Shown: positions 1-12,676 of the stretch, piece by piece
Layout: each line of letters starts with the position of its first letter
Position numbering within the stretch: the stretch's first letter is position 1
Source of the DNA: Trema orientale
Lineage: Eukaryota; Streptophyta; Magnoliopsida; Rosales; Cannabaceae
Direction of reading: 5' to 3'
Assembly: GCA_002914845.1 (NCBI GenBank)
Contig: JXTC01000005.1
Location: 455,949-519,948, forward strand
Length of the DNA: 64,000 nt
The notes under the pieces: model-generated
What the model was told of the DNA's origin: nothing
The model's database searches: none
Seen by the model: the letters and a program-made list of their open reading frames with translations, nothing else
Translations under genes and position numbers: made by a program

Positions 1-780
1 AAACCCAAAGCAATCTCTACGGAGAGGGGGCAAATATCGCTTTAAAGAAAGCGTACTTCTTTACGTGTTTCAAGTCTCCAACTTTTTTCCTAACAGAACA
101 ACACCAGAATCAGCCATGCACAATATTTTAGAAAGTTTATATATGTACAAAATCGTATTTAGATTGTATACACAAGGATCAAAGCGACTAATGTACTTTT
201 TCATACCTTTCTTTTTTAGGAGTGACTTAAGACTCAGTGATTCCTCAAATTTATATTGTGCAATGACAAAATTAACATAAGCAAGCCCATTTGAGTTAAC
301 AAAGTAAATTTTAGAAATTTTAATATAAGCACTAGCTTCTTTCAATGCTTCACGAAACGTATCCTTTGGAATATTTAGGAAAAGTATCCTCTGGGGTATT
401 TAGTTAAAGCTCTTGGCTGCACAATTTAATTCTATTATTCCCATATTAGTTTGTAATTAGTGAAACAAACTTTAAAAACTCCGGCAAATGGAACATGCAA
501 TGCTTCATTCCTTCATAATTATATGATCTCGCACTTTAAATTTTCTCTAACTTTTTTAGTCTCCAATTAATTTTTTCATTTGGGATTGGGGATGAAGGAA
601 GGGCTGGATGAGAAAAAAACTCAGAAGCAGCATTAGAAATTAAGGGCTCAAATGGAAAGGAGACTAATAATTCAGAGATAGTCGTGTGTTAACAGATATA
701 TGATAATTTTTTGCGTATTAAACATATGGTATGCCATATAATAATTCAATAGTTTAGAATAAAAGATTTTACATAGGACT
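1..780. other. AT-rich intergenic DNA, no gene seen
   Basis: Only short overlapping ORFs on both strands, none with a recognisable domain or splice structure. No clear repeat boundary was found before about 780. Confidence 0.5.
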
Positions 781-789
781 AAAAAAGAA

Positions 790-2282
790 AATTCTACCGT
801 AGTTTCTCCTTATTATTTTTGTTATTAGTTTTTTTGAGGTTCTTACAAAAATTAAGGGCCAAAGTTCCAAAAACCGAAAAATCTTATATAGGCTATTTTT
901 TTTTTTTTAAAAAAAATCCTAGATTCATTTAGAAAAAAATGACTTTTTAAATTTATTTATAAAAATACTATTATTTTCAAAATTGGTATTTTTCAAAGGT
1001 AATCAGTCGGGTTACTTAGGGCAACTAATTTGGTTACTTTTAAGTAACTTGATTAGTTACCTCAAGTACCAGGGATGTTAACAGAGTGGGGCGGGATCGG
1101 CTTTGTGTAAACCATCCCTATCCCCATCCCTGTCCATGTTATTATTTTACTATATCATCCCTACATCATTTACCATTTAATTTGGTGCGGGACAATTTCG
1201 GAGAATCCACATTAGGGATCTGTTTCCCCATTGGTATATCTGGGTCTCCTTTTGGAATCATCTTCTTGAATTAATTAAATAATCATATGTTGGTTCAAAT
1301 TTGTTAGCTCAAATTTTTTAAAAGTCTAAATACATCGTAAAAAGAAAAATCTAAATTAAAGTTAATTTCATTGAAAACTCCAATTTTAGCTCAAATTCAT
1401 TAAAATTATAATTTAATAAAAGACCTAAATAACTAAAAACACATCCAAATAAAGCTTTAACATGTTATAGTTGTCAAATGTAAAATATTTATACCAAAAT
1501 CATATAGCATATCATTCATTCAAAAAAAAAAATAACATAATCTCAAATATTTAAACTCAAATAATATTAGTATAAGACTATATATTAATCAATTTTTTTT
1601 TTTTTGAAAAACATCTAGTTGAATTATTATTATATAAGAAAATATAAATTAACTTATATTTCTCATAGCAGGGTCGGTGTAGGTATTCAATCCCAAACTT
1701 ACCCTGCCTCGCTAAATATTAAGTAGGGAATCCCCGCCTCGTGCCCCACATAATTTATAACGGTGAAAACTCACCTGTTTTCACCTCATTCCGGTCGGTA
1801 TTAAGTACCTCATTAATTGATAAAAATGATACTTTTCTAAATATTTTCAAAAGTAATTTTTTGCTGAATAAATTCAGAATTTTTGAAAAAAAAAATAATC
1901 ATCCGAGATTTTTCATTTTTTCCTTTGAAAATTTACATATAAAATCAAATATTATCTTTTATTTTTATTGTTTACTTTTAAAATTATAAATACTAAAAAC
2001 TGGCAAGCACTTTGCTTTGGAAATTTCATAGTTTCAAAACTTATATTCACAGGAAGTGAGAGAGATTATTAGTACTTCCTAAATCTTCTCCTTACAATAG
2101 GGCCTACGTGGAAGCTTTATTGAAAATACACTAAAAAGTTTGGCCATTTTTAATTGAATATCTATTTTTAAAATTTTGTAGCAAAATGACCTATATGTCA
2201 GTGCCTATACCAAGTATAAAATATAATGTACTTAGTATAAAAATTAATATCCTCAGTATATAAACTGAAGTTAGTATATAAG
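790..2282. repeat. Dispersed AT-rich repeat R1, copy A (interrupted)
   Basis: This stretch resembles 17690-18450, 52480-53206 and, in part, 54090-54270. Shared features are runs such as 'ttacctcaagta' beside GGTTACTT blocks, 'atccgagatttttca', and 'agcaaaatgacc' followed by a string of TA-rich 'agtataaa' words. Copy A is split by a hAT-like element near 1070-1800 and ends against another at 2283. The transposon class of R1 is not clear; no convincing terminal repeats were found by eye. Confidence 0.5.
1070..1800. mobile_element. hAT-like non-autonomous element (family N1), inserted in R1
   Basis: It begins CAGGGATGTTAACAGAGTGG and runs through GC-rich 'ggggcgggatcgg' and 'ccatccctatcccc' blocks. 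It aligns over most of its length with the two tandem copies at 18965-19657 and 19768-20537. The flanks 'tcaagtac' (1062-1069) and 'ttaagtac' (1801-1808) match at 7 of 8 positions, as expected for a hAT target duplication. The right end does not look like the clear end of the copy at 20537, so it may be rearranged. It carries no transposase. Confidence 0.55.
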
Positions 2283-2808
2283 TAGAGATGATATTAAAAT
2301 ACATAGACATTCATGGTTATCCAATCCAAATAGGGAGGGGAAAAGAAAATCTCTCAAGCAGAAAAAGCTATCGAGGTGGGGACTAACTGCACGACAAATA
2401 TACAGATATAGTATGAGAACAACAGTAGCATAATATGTACCGTACTCGCCTCGATATACATAGTCATATATTAATATAAATATAGAGTTGATTGCAAAAA
2501 AAATCCTGAAATATAGCTTTTCTGCAGTTTTAACCCTATCTTTTGGCTTGTGCAAAATAAAATATCCATATTTGAAATCTCTGCAAACTTTTACTTATAT
2601 TTTTCAACTCTCATACCTATATATCTTTTTTTTTTAAAAAAAAATAATGATTTTGGTAACTTATATGTGTTTACATATCTGAACTTAGAGTTTGAAAAAT
2701 TATTCTACGAGAAAAGTTAATTGGGATGGGTACAATATTACAATTAACTTTTGAGGACGAGGATGGTAATGGAAAAATCATCTTCGATCCACCTTGTTGC
2801 CATTCCTA
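2283..2808. mobile_element. hAT-like MITE (family N2) with perfect 8-bp target duplication
   Basis: The left end is TAGAGATGATATT and the right end is GTTGCCATTCCTA; inverted, these match over roughly 12 bases with mismatches. The 8-mer TATATAAG directly abuts both sides (2275-2282 and 2809-2816). Internal blocks ('attcatggttatcc', 'gtaccgtactcgcctcgat', 'gaggacgaggatggtaat') are shared with the element at 16411-16986, so the two are members of one family. No coding capacity. Confidence 0.7.
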
Positions 2809-2929
2809 TATATAAGTAGATATAACATGTGTTAAAATATATATATACTCAATCAAAAAAAATTTTGGCCCAAATTTCTCTTACCCTTATCCAAATCCTT
2901 GGATCAACCATCATAGTTCATGGAATTTT

Positions 2930-3345
2930 TAGCCAAATGGCCGAATTTTAGATTATATTTTACAAAATATCTATTTTTAAACACTGTTAAAAAATGACTG
3001 AGTTTTGAAAATTATTAAAAAATGGCTATTTTTCATATTTAGTATAAAATATATTGATTTCTTTATTGAAAATTGATTTATTTTTTTAAAAAAATTGATT
3101 TACTTTATAAAAAAATTGATTTCCTTTATTTAGTATATCAAAATATATTGATAAATTGATTTATTTCTTAAAGAATTGATTTACTTTTTCAAAAATTGAT
3201 TTAGTTTATAAAAAAAATAGATAAACTAAGAAATGACTATTTATCAAAGTAAAATTATAAAACGGTCATTAATTAAATAGGTGTCAAAAAGGGCTATTTT
3301 TTAAATTGATGTTAAAAAAAGGGCCATTTCTTATAAATACTCTTA
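2930..3345. repeat. AT-rich R1-related remnant
   Basis: Resembles the 'ccaaatggccgaattttag ... aaaatatctattttt' portion of repeat R1, then runs into several imperfect 'attgatttacttt' units at about 3050-3210. No gene seen. Confidence 0.35.
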
Positions 3346-4173
3346 AGTTCATAACCAGCACACTATCTAGAGCCCAAATCACTCATCCACAGTGGGCTCT
3401 CTCTTTACTGGCTCAATACACAATGAGCTCTCAAATTTAAGAACCAGCAAAGCAAACTATGAATATTCCAATGCACGGAAAGCCCATTTTCTTTTAATTG
3501 GCTTTCTAGCGTAGGATTGTCACACGGTCTATTTAAATTGGGCCAACACGTGCTACCCATGATCCAAGTCATGTTGTATCGTGCTAGTGCGTAGGTGTCT
3601 AACATAATAACATACTATGTTGGGTTGTGGCGATGAGCTATGTTTTGTTTTTCTATTGTGCTTGGTCTATTACTTAACTTTTGAACTCGACATGGTTCAT
3701 ATAATAATTGAACCATGTAAGAGACTTACTTATTGTTGTGTGTCGTCGTAAAATTGTATTATGTGGTCTCATATTGTCGGGCTAATCACTTGATAGCTTT
3801 ATTCTAGCATAAAAGTTTTTGAAAAAAGACAAAAATCAAAAGAAAAGATGACAGGTGTTTTTGTTTGAAAAATTGGAAAAAAGAAAGTGTTAGAAGTAGA
3901 AGTACTTGTGCAGAGCAATTGACCATTTCCCTTGGAAAATCGTTTTGGTCATCTTCAATCGACATATAATTTTGCACATGAAAGTTTGCTGTTATTTTAG
4001 GAGCATAAAGAACGGAATGTAGTTGTTCTTTATCAATTTTGACGTTATTTTAAAACATGTAATGGAAAAAGATGCAGTGTATAAACTATCTACGAAACAT
4101 GAGTTTATTTTAAAGAGAATTTTAGAATTTTAAATTTGCCTCCGTCTCTCCTAAACTCGATCTAGTTGAGTAC

Positions 4174-4177
<4 letters not shown>
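3346..4177. other. Intergenic DNA, no gene seen
   Basis: Part of this stretch ('gggctct', 'catgttgtatcgtgctagtgcg') has the flavour of the terminal regions of the hAT-like element at 18512-20746, but no ends could be fixed. The rest holds nothing I recognise. Confidence 0.35.

Positions 4178-4209
<32 letters not shown>
4178..4209. repeat. (TA)n microsatellite
   Basis: An uninterrupted run of AT dinucleotides of about 30 bp that directly borders a MITE. Confidence 0.9.
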
Positions 4210-4211
<2 letters not shown>

Positions 4212-4448
4212 GCACCAATCCAGTAGGTATTTTTTTTACCTATACATAGGTATTATTTTGGTCAATGAAATTTTATCATGTACATTTTTTTATAATAAAA
4301 AGTAAGAGAGAGAAATAACATTAATGATGCACGTTTTTTCATACATTTTATTATAACTGTTAAATCATCGTTACATGAATGATCCAACAGCTAAAAAAAA
4401 TACCTACACATAGGTACAAAAAAAAAAATACCTATTGGATTGGCAACC
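4210..4448. mobile_element. MITE in (TA)n, Micron-like, copy 1
   Basis: Inverted ends GGGCACCAATCCAGTAGGT and ACCTATTGGATTGGCAACC. Inside lies a second nested inverted pair (acctatacataggta / tacctacacataggt), and the core has 'gatgcacg' and 'gatccaacagct'. It is flanked on both sides by TA repeats. The same family recurs at 6150-6336, 6349-6578, 53414-53626 and 53658-53907. Insertion into (TA)n recalls the Micron elements of rice, but identity with that family is only an inference. Confidence 0.75.
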
Positions 4449-6149
4449 ATATATACTATATATACGTCTTATGCTTATGTTCAAATATGTTCAACCATAG
4501 TAAAAAAATGATTGACTACGTTTGAATATAGTTGAGTATACATGGTCGAACACAGTTTAGTGTTGGCGGTGGTAGAGATGTTGTTAGGTGTTTTAAGGTT
4601 TGTTAGAGAATGTAGTATTTAAGTAATTTGGGATATGTAATATGACAATGAAGTTTAACTTTTGATAATGTTTATGGATAAATAATGAATCTATTTATCA
4701 CTACGAGGGTATTAGCAGATTGCGGATGTAAAACTCATTGTTCTTTTTACAAACAAAAAGGGCTTGCCATTCGTGTTATAAGAGTTAGTTGTAGACATGT
4801 ACATAAATTTCAAGTAAATAAAGGACATTTGCATTCTTTTTTCTTTTTTGAGTTGAGGGAATATTTCCTTTTTTTGATAAAAGGAATATTTCCTTTTTAT
4901 TCCTATTACAAGAGGACGGAGGAACAGAATTTTGGACCTCACAATTGCAGGAAATTCGAATCGTAAATTCTTATGTTGGATTTGGAGGCCTACGTATTTC
5001 CCATCCGACTAAGTTCGCAAAAGAAAAAGTTAAAAGAAAAAAAGCCATTTAACTTTTTGCTCTTATATGAAATAGAAGATAGTATTTATGAAAGAATGAG
5101 ACTAGACTTATTCAGTAGTCATTCATTAGTGTGAAGGACTATAGTCCTTTTGGGCGTATAACCTACCTTCTGCCACAATTACTAACGCCACTATTAGCAT
5201 ACTTGTCCACTGAGATCCTTGTAGTACTAATCGGCCAAACCATTATATAGTATTTGATCTATGGTAGCACTATATGCCTTGAATACTGCCATAGCATGAA
5301 AAAATTGAAACTCAATTTGGGGCCCTACTTAACTTGCTTGAGGGACCACAAAACCTTTGTATTCTAGTCACTAATGGATGCATCTGTCCTCATTCATGTA
5401 ACCATTTCATGTAAATCGACTTATCATGAGGTACACCCTTCGTACCTGCCATGCATTAGTCATTTGTGCTATAAGCTGAGAGCGATTGATCAAAAGGGTT
5501 TTGATTCATGCGTTTGGAATGGAAATTATATTAAATAAAATTGGCCAACATTATGGTTTAATTCAAATTAAGCTGTCACACTGAATTAGTGACTGCGCGA
5601 GTAGGGGCAGAAAGAAATTTAATCCAGGGAAGATAAAAATTAAATGTATTTTAATTGTAGGAAGACCTAACTCAAAACTTGACTTAAGGGGCATTCTTAA
5701 AATTTTATAAATTTAGAAAAGGCAGATGCTAAATTTAAATGAGGCAAAACACTTTGGAAAAAATTTATACACTATTGACAAGAAAAATAAAATTTAGGGT
5801 GCAATTGCTCTCTACGCCGCATATGGCTCCATCTTTGTTCACAATAATTCGAATCCTTTCTTAAAACGGTTTTATTATGTCAATAAGATTATTGCAAATA
5901 CGTAAAATTGTGAATCAAGAGCTTAAAATTTGTTACTACATTAAATTTTGATAAAATACCCAAGAGTGATTGCGAAAAATTAGAACAAACTTGAATAGTT
6001 AAACGGTTTAGTTTGTAGAAAGAAATTATAATTAACAAAGACAAGCTTATCATGTCAATCCGATCGATTATGATAATCTGTTTGGATAAGTAACTAAGTA
6101 TTACATGAGTTGTGTATCAAGGGTTCAAAGGTGTAGATATATCTATATA
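4449..6149. other. Intergenic DNA, no gene seen
   Basis: Two short antiparallel ORFs near 4685-4966 overlap each other and lack any domain. The rest is AT-rich and unrecognised. Confidence 0.4.
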
Positions 6150-6336
6150 TATAGGTATTCTTTTTAAGCCGTTAGATTATAATTTGAATAGTTAGGAAAA
6201 AAAATAAAAATAAAAACTTATTATTTAATAATTTTCTCTCTCCATTTTTTACCATAAAAAAGTGTGCGTAGTAAATTTCAATTGGACAAAATAATACCTA
6301 TAAATAGGAAAAAAAAGTTTTAATGGATTGATGCCC
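6150..6336. mobile_element. MITE in (TA)n, copy 2, inverted and truncated
   Basis: Ends GGATTGATGCCC followed by (TA)n, so it points opposite to copy 1. It contains the family core 'gccgttagatta', 'aataatacctat'. The outer end with GGTTGCCAATCC is missing on the left. It faces copy 3 across a short shared TA tract. Confidence 0.6.
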
Positions 6337-6348
6337 ATATATATATAT

Positions 6349-6578
6349 GGCACCAATCCAGTAGGTATTTTTTTTTTTTACGTATTATTTTAGCAAATGA
6401 AAATTTATCATGCATATTTTTTTATAGTAAAAAGTAAGAGAGAGAAATAACATTAATAATGCACGTCTTTTCATACATTTTATTATAGTCGTTGAATCAC
6501 TATTATATGATGATCCAACGGCTTAAAAAAAAATCTAAGCATAGCTAAAAAAAAAAAAAAACCTATTGATTGACAACC
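6349..6578. mobile_element. MITE in (TA)n, copy 3
   Basis: Starts GGCACCAATCCAGTAGGT and ends ACCTATTGATTGACAACC, with (TA)n on both sides. The internal sequence closely matches copy 1 ('agtaagagagagaaataac', 'gatgatccaacggct'). Confidence 0.7.
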
Positions 6579-6932
6579 TATATATATATTTGTTTTTTCG
6601 CATTGATTGCTCAAGCAAATAAAACAAAATCCATTATAGAGCAAATCCGACATGATCCAAGGCCATCGGCAATACTCAAAGATTCAAGATGTTGACACTA
6701 TCCATCGTTAACACATTTACCAAAATTTACAAGTTTTCCTTGAGGGGAAAAAAAAAATACAAGTTTTTCTAAGCTTCACCTTGTTAATGAGTTGTCCCCT
6801 TGGTAATGTACTACTATTCTATACCAAAGCTTTATCTCTCTTTTGGGTAACCAAGAAAACTTTGAAGCTAGATCAACCAACTATTCTGCATAATTATAGC
6901 CATAGACCTTTTTTTCACGTGCTTATTTTTAT

Positions 6933-7436
6933 TTTTTATTATTAACCAACGGATGTCTGTCTGAGATTTTTATTTTTATTTTTGTTAACCAGTGGGTGTC
7001 TGAGATTAGTGCCTCAGGTGCTTATTTTTATTCTTATTAACCAATGGGTGTCTGTAATAAGTGCACAGACTAATTACACATGATTTTTGTATCGTACACT
7101 CGGAAGTTCCCTACACACATCAGGATATTATTTTTATTTTTTATTTTAACCAATTGGTGCATGAGATTCTTATTTTTATTTTTGTAAGTCAATGGGGTGT
7201 CTGAGATTAGTGCCTATTCAAGGGCTTATGTTTTATTTTTACTAACCAATGTGTGTTTGAGATTAGTGCACTGACTAATTTCACATGATCTCATACGCTT
7301 AGACGTTCCCTATACACGTCAAGATAAATTGCTAGCTTTTTACACTAAGGGGCATGGTCCCAAGGGATGATACCAAGAGAATTCGAACCATCCACCTACC
7401 CCAAGGCTCTTCAACCACTTGAGCCACCCTTGGAGT
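6933..7436 (-). mobile_element. tRNA-derived SINE with a multiplied tail
   Basis: Read on the minus strand the head starts at about 7436 and has the two internal RNA polymerase III promoter boxes of a tRNA: box A TGGCTCAAGTGG (7415-7426) and box B GGTTCGAATTC (about 7379-7389), spaced as in plant SINEs. The tail repeats a module of 'gcactaatctcagacacccattggtta' followed by A/T-rich 'ataaaaataag' about six times, diverged from unit to unit. The likely target duplication is 'gtgcttattttt' on the left and 'gtacttattttt' on the right (11 of 12). No LINE partner is visible here. Confidence 0.75.
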
Positions 7437-8936
7437 TCAAGTACTTATTTTTGCTCCCATTTTTCTTTAGCTAATTGTGAGGCTTCCGTATTGTAATGAA
7501 TTATAGGTGAAGCCTTTAATACCAAATAAAAACAAAATAAAAAAGAAAGAACGAAAAAAAAAAATGCAATATAGGCATGTTAAATACGCAATATAGAGTA
7601 TCGACTGGTAGTTTAGTTTGTTGGGCACTTGGGCTAATCTTTAACTTCCACTTCACTTTGCCTTAACGCTCTCTCTCTCTCTCTGTAACTTTGTTCAATA
7701 GCGTGAAACATTCGAAGAAAACGGAAAAAGAGAAAAACAATTAAAAACCGAAATTAACCACATATATTCCAAATACATAATACCTAAACCAAGTGACAAT
7801 GTGACATAAGGGAAAAAGCCAACTAAGAGAAATTACAATACTATATCCCAAGTTAACTAAACTGGCATAGTGGCATGTGCATCAAGAGATATAAAAAGGA
7901 GGTGAGCATGAAAACAAGAAAAATGGAAGGATGTTTATTTAGTCAAACATTCACATGCATGTTTTATATATCATCATTAGTCCATTTGTTGATTAATTAA
8001 ACAATTATTGTTACTATTTTATCAATTGTATAATTTATTTATATCTTTGTTCCATGTTGTAATTTCCCCTTATGTTCGTATCCAATCAAATAATTGATAA
8101 ACAAGTCTTAATTCAATCTGCCTTAATTATAAAATTTATTGATTAAAAGAATGTCTTGTGAGGAATATTATGGACTGGTCTTCACATGAATAACATTCAA
8201 GTGCATTTCAGGAAAATGCAATAAGGAAAAAAAAAAAAAAACTCAAGTGAAACAAAGAAAAATAAAAAGTATCTATGATGGCCCCCACCTAATATATCCC
8301 CTGAATCAAATCAAACTTTCAAAGGTAAAAGTAATTAATATATTAAATCGTTATGATGTTTTATTGGTTTTGATAAAAGTAATTAATTTTTTACACAAGG
8401 TTGGATACATTGAATGGTAAGATCTACCACCTAAATATAGCTTGTAATTCATGCTTTTAATTTTTTAAGGCAGGGTTCAAAACTTATTCCTATTTCACAA
8501 GAAATCATGGACCCATATTGCTTTTCATGGTGTACAATATATTCAATTTCCTCAAGTATTTTTTTTATCCAAAATATTTTCTTTTTTTTTTTCTTGGATC
8601 ATGGGCCCAATATAGGTTAAGATCATATGCTTCAAAGCCAACCACCTGTAGCTCATTCCAGAACATTTTAATTATTTTTTGCTTGAAGAACATTTTAACT
8701 ATTTAGTGCTTAACCAACACCACCATTAAATACTGTCCACTTTCATGATAACTACAAATTTAAGGAGGAAAAACATTGTAAAAAAAACGATGTCTATTAA
8801 GATATCAATACTTTTTATGGGGATATATTGATCCTCATCATGTCAATGCTTAAAATTTGATCAGTTTAAACTTATTTAAAGAAAAATATTTTTCCCTTTT
8901 GAGATTTGTTCATGCATATTCAATTATATATAAGGT

Positions 8937-8992
<56 letters not shown>

Positions 8993-10740
8993 TAATGATG
9001 TTTGCTTATTATGTGATTAAGCAATAAGTATTGATTTGAAGGGTGACACAAGGAAAATGAACAAATCCCAAAAGACTGTTTCCCTGAAGCAAACACCTTG
9101 GTCAAAGGGGATGCATATAAACAAGCCATGTGACTGCCAACCAATTATTTCATTATAAGAATATAGGAAATTAATAATAATACAGCTTTACCCATCTGTG
9201 ACGGGTAAGATAAGGCCAAAATCCAATTAATTTAGCATTCATGTACTAACCACCACCTATTCAACAGGCTGAATCCCCCTATTGATTCTTTCTTCATGTG
9301 TATCAATCGAACATATATTTTCTTTGGCATATTATAATGCTAATAATATATGAAACACTAACTAAAACATATGCATTTCTGTTCAACTATATAGAAAATT
9401 AGTGAAGATATGCATGCATGGTTTTCCCTATTATTATTATTTATTTATTTTTTTGCCTTTTGTGAAAAAGAAAAAAAAGATGGTCTTTTGGTATATTTCA
9501 TCAGCCTTCATTCATACAAGACCTACTTGGGGAATGTAGATAACAAATGGTACAAAAACGTTGGATGAGTAAATAAGTACTCAAAATTGAGTACTAATTA
9601 ACACAACCTTTGTCTTGGGCCTGCCAACACAGAAGTTAAGCTCAATTTTTGTGAAAATGCACTTATCACTCTTGTTTTAGTAATTTATTTTCTTTCATTA
9701 GGTATTGTACCATATTGGATAAGAAATTGACCGGTTTTGTTGTTCTTAAACTTTCTAGGTACACTCATATATAGCTAAGGGATGATCATAGTTAAGTACC
9801 AAGATGTAAAAAACCCGAGTGAGTAAATATGCCTGAACTCTGAAATTGTCCTTGAAAATAAGCCCTACAAAGAGGCAGGTGGTAACTTATCTGTGCTAAT
9901 TTGTCTCACAGAAGCTATCCTTACATTCTGTTTTTATCACAAATTTGCAGAGACTATTTTACCCCGTGGTATTAGATATGTAAAGGCTATTAATGAATAT
10001 ATGGCAACTGATAACAAAAGGAGGGGTGGTGCCTTCTCATAGGGTCTTAGAATCTTAGGTAAGCCTTACTATGAGTTTCTCTAATCCAATTAATAGCTTG
10101 GTGGAAGTGAGCACGTGCAACAGGAAACAAAGAAGCTTAGTGAATGGACCCCACAGTCCCCATAAGGGTCTTAAGACTTGAGTCTTTCAATTTCTAAAAT
10201 CCAAGACCCCAAATTGGGACCCCAACTGGGCAGCTTCCCCCACCCTTAAAATTGAGTATTTTACACGGATTCTGCATGTTCTTGTCCCAATTTCACATGG
10301 TTTCTGATCCTATCCCATACTCAATATTTACCTATATGTCAGATATTTTCTAAAACACCCTTGGTGAATAATTTAGAATAAGGAGTAACATAATAAAATG
10401 AAAACAAAACTCCCTTGGTGAATCAGTTAGAACAAGGAGTAAAATAATAAAATGAAATAGGTATCTAAGATTATTCAAGCAAAGGTAAGGAATCTTTGCC
10501 ATTAATCTTCAAGGAGGTTGCTGGCAAGTGTCTTACATAGGGAGTTTCCTCTTTGTTTCTTTCCTCCTAAAGCAGCCTTACCTAATAAACATGACAAAGA
10601 CAAAACAATCCTCCTCATACAAGAGAAATTGCAAGCTTGTACCAAAGAATGAATAATGGGACAGTGAGATAAGGCTGTTAGAATTGAGTAATAAAGTTTC
10701 TGTTCCAATAAAAAGGAACATACTATAGTTATAAGGACTA
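7437..10740. other. Intergenic DNA upstream of the IQD gene
   Basis: AT-rich, with no gene found on either strand. It includes the (GA)n tract at 8941-8989. At about 10370-10460 a short direct repeat 'aacacccttggtgaat...ataaaatgaaa' occurs twice. The last few hundred bases should hold the promoter of the gene at 10860, but I could not single out a TATA box with confidence. Confidence 0.4.
8941..8989. repeat. (GA)n microsatellite
   Basis: About 24 uninterrupted GA units, the longest GA tract in the window. Confidence 0.95.
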
Positions 10741-10859
10741 TTTATGACTCAATAGAGACAGGGAAAGAGATCTAGATATACATATGATTTGTTGCTTTCT
10801 TCTTCTTTGCTTGTGGTCATTGTATATGGAAGCTTAGAGAGGATTGGATTTGACAAAAG

Positions 10860-12676
10860 ATGGGGAAAACAAGCAAATGGCTAAAAAGCATCTTGACAGG
10901 AAAGAAGGACAAGGAGACCAAGGAGAAGGAAAAATGTCAAAGTGATCAGAATTCCTCATTTGCCACTGAGAATCCCACAACTCCAATCTCAATCCAACAA
11001 ACAGCACCGAAGGAGAAAAGAAGATGGAGTTTTCGAAGATCATCCTCTGCCGCAGCGACTCCCAAGGACTCGAATTCTACAGAACATTTTCCCATGACTC
11101 CACCGAGTGTACTACAGGCCGCAATGGAAGCCGAGAACGAGCAGAAAAAGCACGCCATGGCCGTGGCAGTAGCTACAGCCGCGGCTGCTGATGCAGCAGT
11201 GGCGGCAGCACAGGCAGCGGCCGCTGTGATCCGATTAACCGCAGCAGCCAATGGAGGGAAAGCTAGTGCAATTGAAGAGGCTGCAGCCATAAAAATCCAA
11301 TCTGCTTTCCGCTCTTATCTGGTATGAGACTAGAAACTCATGTCTTCTAAGTTAGAACATGAATATTCAAATATGTTAGCTGCATACTAAAATGTGGAAC
11401 CATGTTATTGATGGCATTACAGGCAAGAAAAGCATTGTGTGCATTGAAAGGATTGGTGAAGTTGCAGGCACTGGTGAGAGGTCACCTGGTGAGGAAACAG
11501 GCCACGGCTACTCTCCGGTGTATGCAGGCCTTGGTGACGGCACAGGCTCGTGCGCGAGCTCAGAGGATCGGAATGGCTGACGACACAAAGGCTGTTATGA
11601 ATCATAGACCTTCTACTGCACACAGGAAATCAATGCAGGACAACTGGCTCAGGAATCCATATCATGTAAGTTACAAACACTTCTTCCAGAATTTCCAAAT
11701 TCATGATCTTATTTCCAACCTTTAAAGAACTTTTCTGTGTTGATTATAACATATAGAGTAAACCCTTTTGTTAGAAAAGTAAGACATTCTATTCGATTCA
11801 TGATCCAGACTATATATGAACAGAGCTCTCTGTGTTTCATTCATATAGGAAATGGACATAGGCATGGAGGAGAACATTAAGATAGTAGAGATGGATCTTG
11901 GTGGACCAAAAGGATCAACAAAAAGCAGAAACAGCTATTCAATACAACCACTCACAGAGAAACAAGACTACAAATTTTCGTCGAATCGTCCGAGCTCGAG
12001 GCAAGAGAATTTCCAGCACGTCTCACCAGCTCCATCAGCACTGACTGACATGAGTCCAAGGGCTTGCAGTGGCCATTTTGAGGACTATTCTTTCGGCACG
12101 GCTCAAAGTAGTCCCCAATACTACTCTGCTATCTCCAAACCTGACCCTTCAAGGGTACCCTTTGCCTTTCCAAGGCCAGATTATGCAGAAACACTCTCTT
12201 ATGACTACCCTTTGTACCCGAATTACATGGCGAACACCGAATCTTCGAAGGCTAAAGTCCGTTCGCAGAGCGCGCCAAAGCAGAGGCCGCCAGACTCATT
12301 CGAGAGGCAGCCAAGCCGGCGGAGGCCGTCCATAGAAGGAAGGAATGTACCAAGAGCTGTAAGGATGCAAAGGTCATCTTCACATATTGGTGCAACTGCT
12401 CAAAACTACCAGTATCCATGGTCAATCAAGCTTGATAGGTCAAGTGTTTCCCTCAAGGACAGTGAGTGTGGCTCAACTAGTACAGTGCTCACTAATACAA
12501 ACTACTGCAGATCTCTCGTGACCTATGATGTGAGTATGATTACTAATAGTCAGTTACATAACACAGAAATTAAAATCTAATAAGCAAAAACAATAGTTTT
12601 GGCTATCAAGTTCTGACAATTTTCATTATTTTTAATGGTTTTATCGTGGTTGCAGCCTCATGGAAACAGGTACTAA
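10860..12676 (+). CDS. IQD family calmodulin-binding protein (IQ67 domain)
   Basis: Four exons: 10860-11321, 11423-11665, 11849-12529, 12656-12676, giving 468 aa in one continuous frame. The start [16 protein letters not shown] is typical of the family. An Ala-rich helix lies at about residues 94-130. The IQ67 region (about 137-205) has three IQ-type repeats: [16 protein letters not shown] split by intron 1, [16 protein letters not shown], and [18 protein letters not shown]. That intron position is conserved in IQD genes. Near residue 360 a DUF4005 motif reads [20 protein letters not shown]. The tiny last exon encodes PHGNRY and stop; reading on past 12529 instead gives an unrelated tail and a stop, so splicing is preferred. 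Family members bind calmodulin and scaffold microtubules and plasma-membrane domains. The exact IQD number is not assigned. Confidence 0.93.

Noticed and set aside
10946-11290. 114-aa Ala-rich minus-strand ORF
   Set aside because: Antisense shadow of the Ala-rich IQD exon.
12530-12580. Read-through of IQD exon 3 to a stop at 12580
   Set aside because: The donor TATGAT|GTGAGT and the acceptor before 12656 yield the short PHGNRY end seen in this family.
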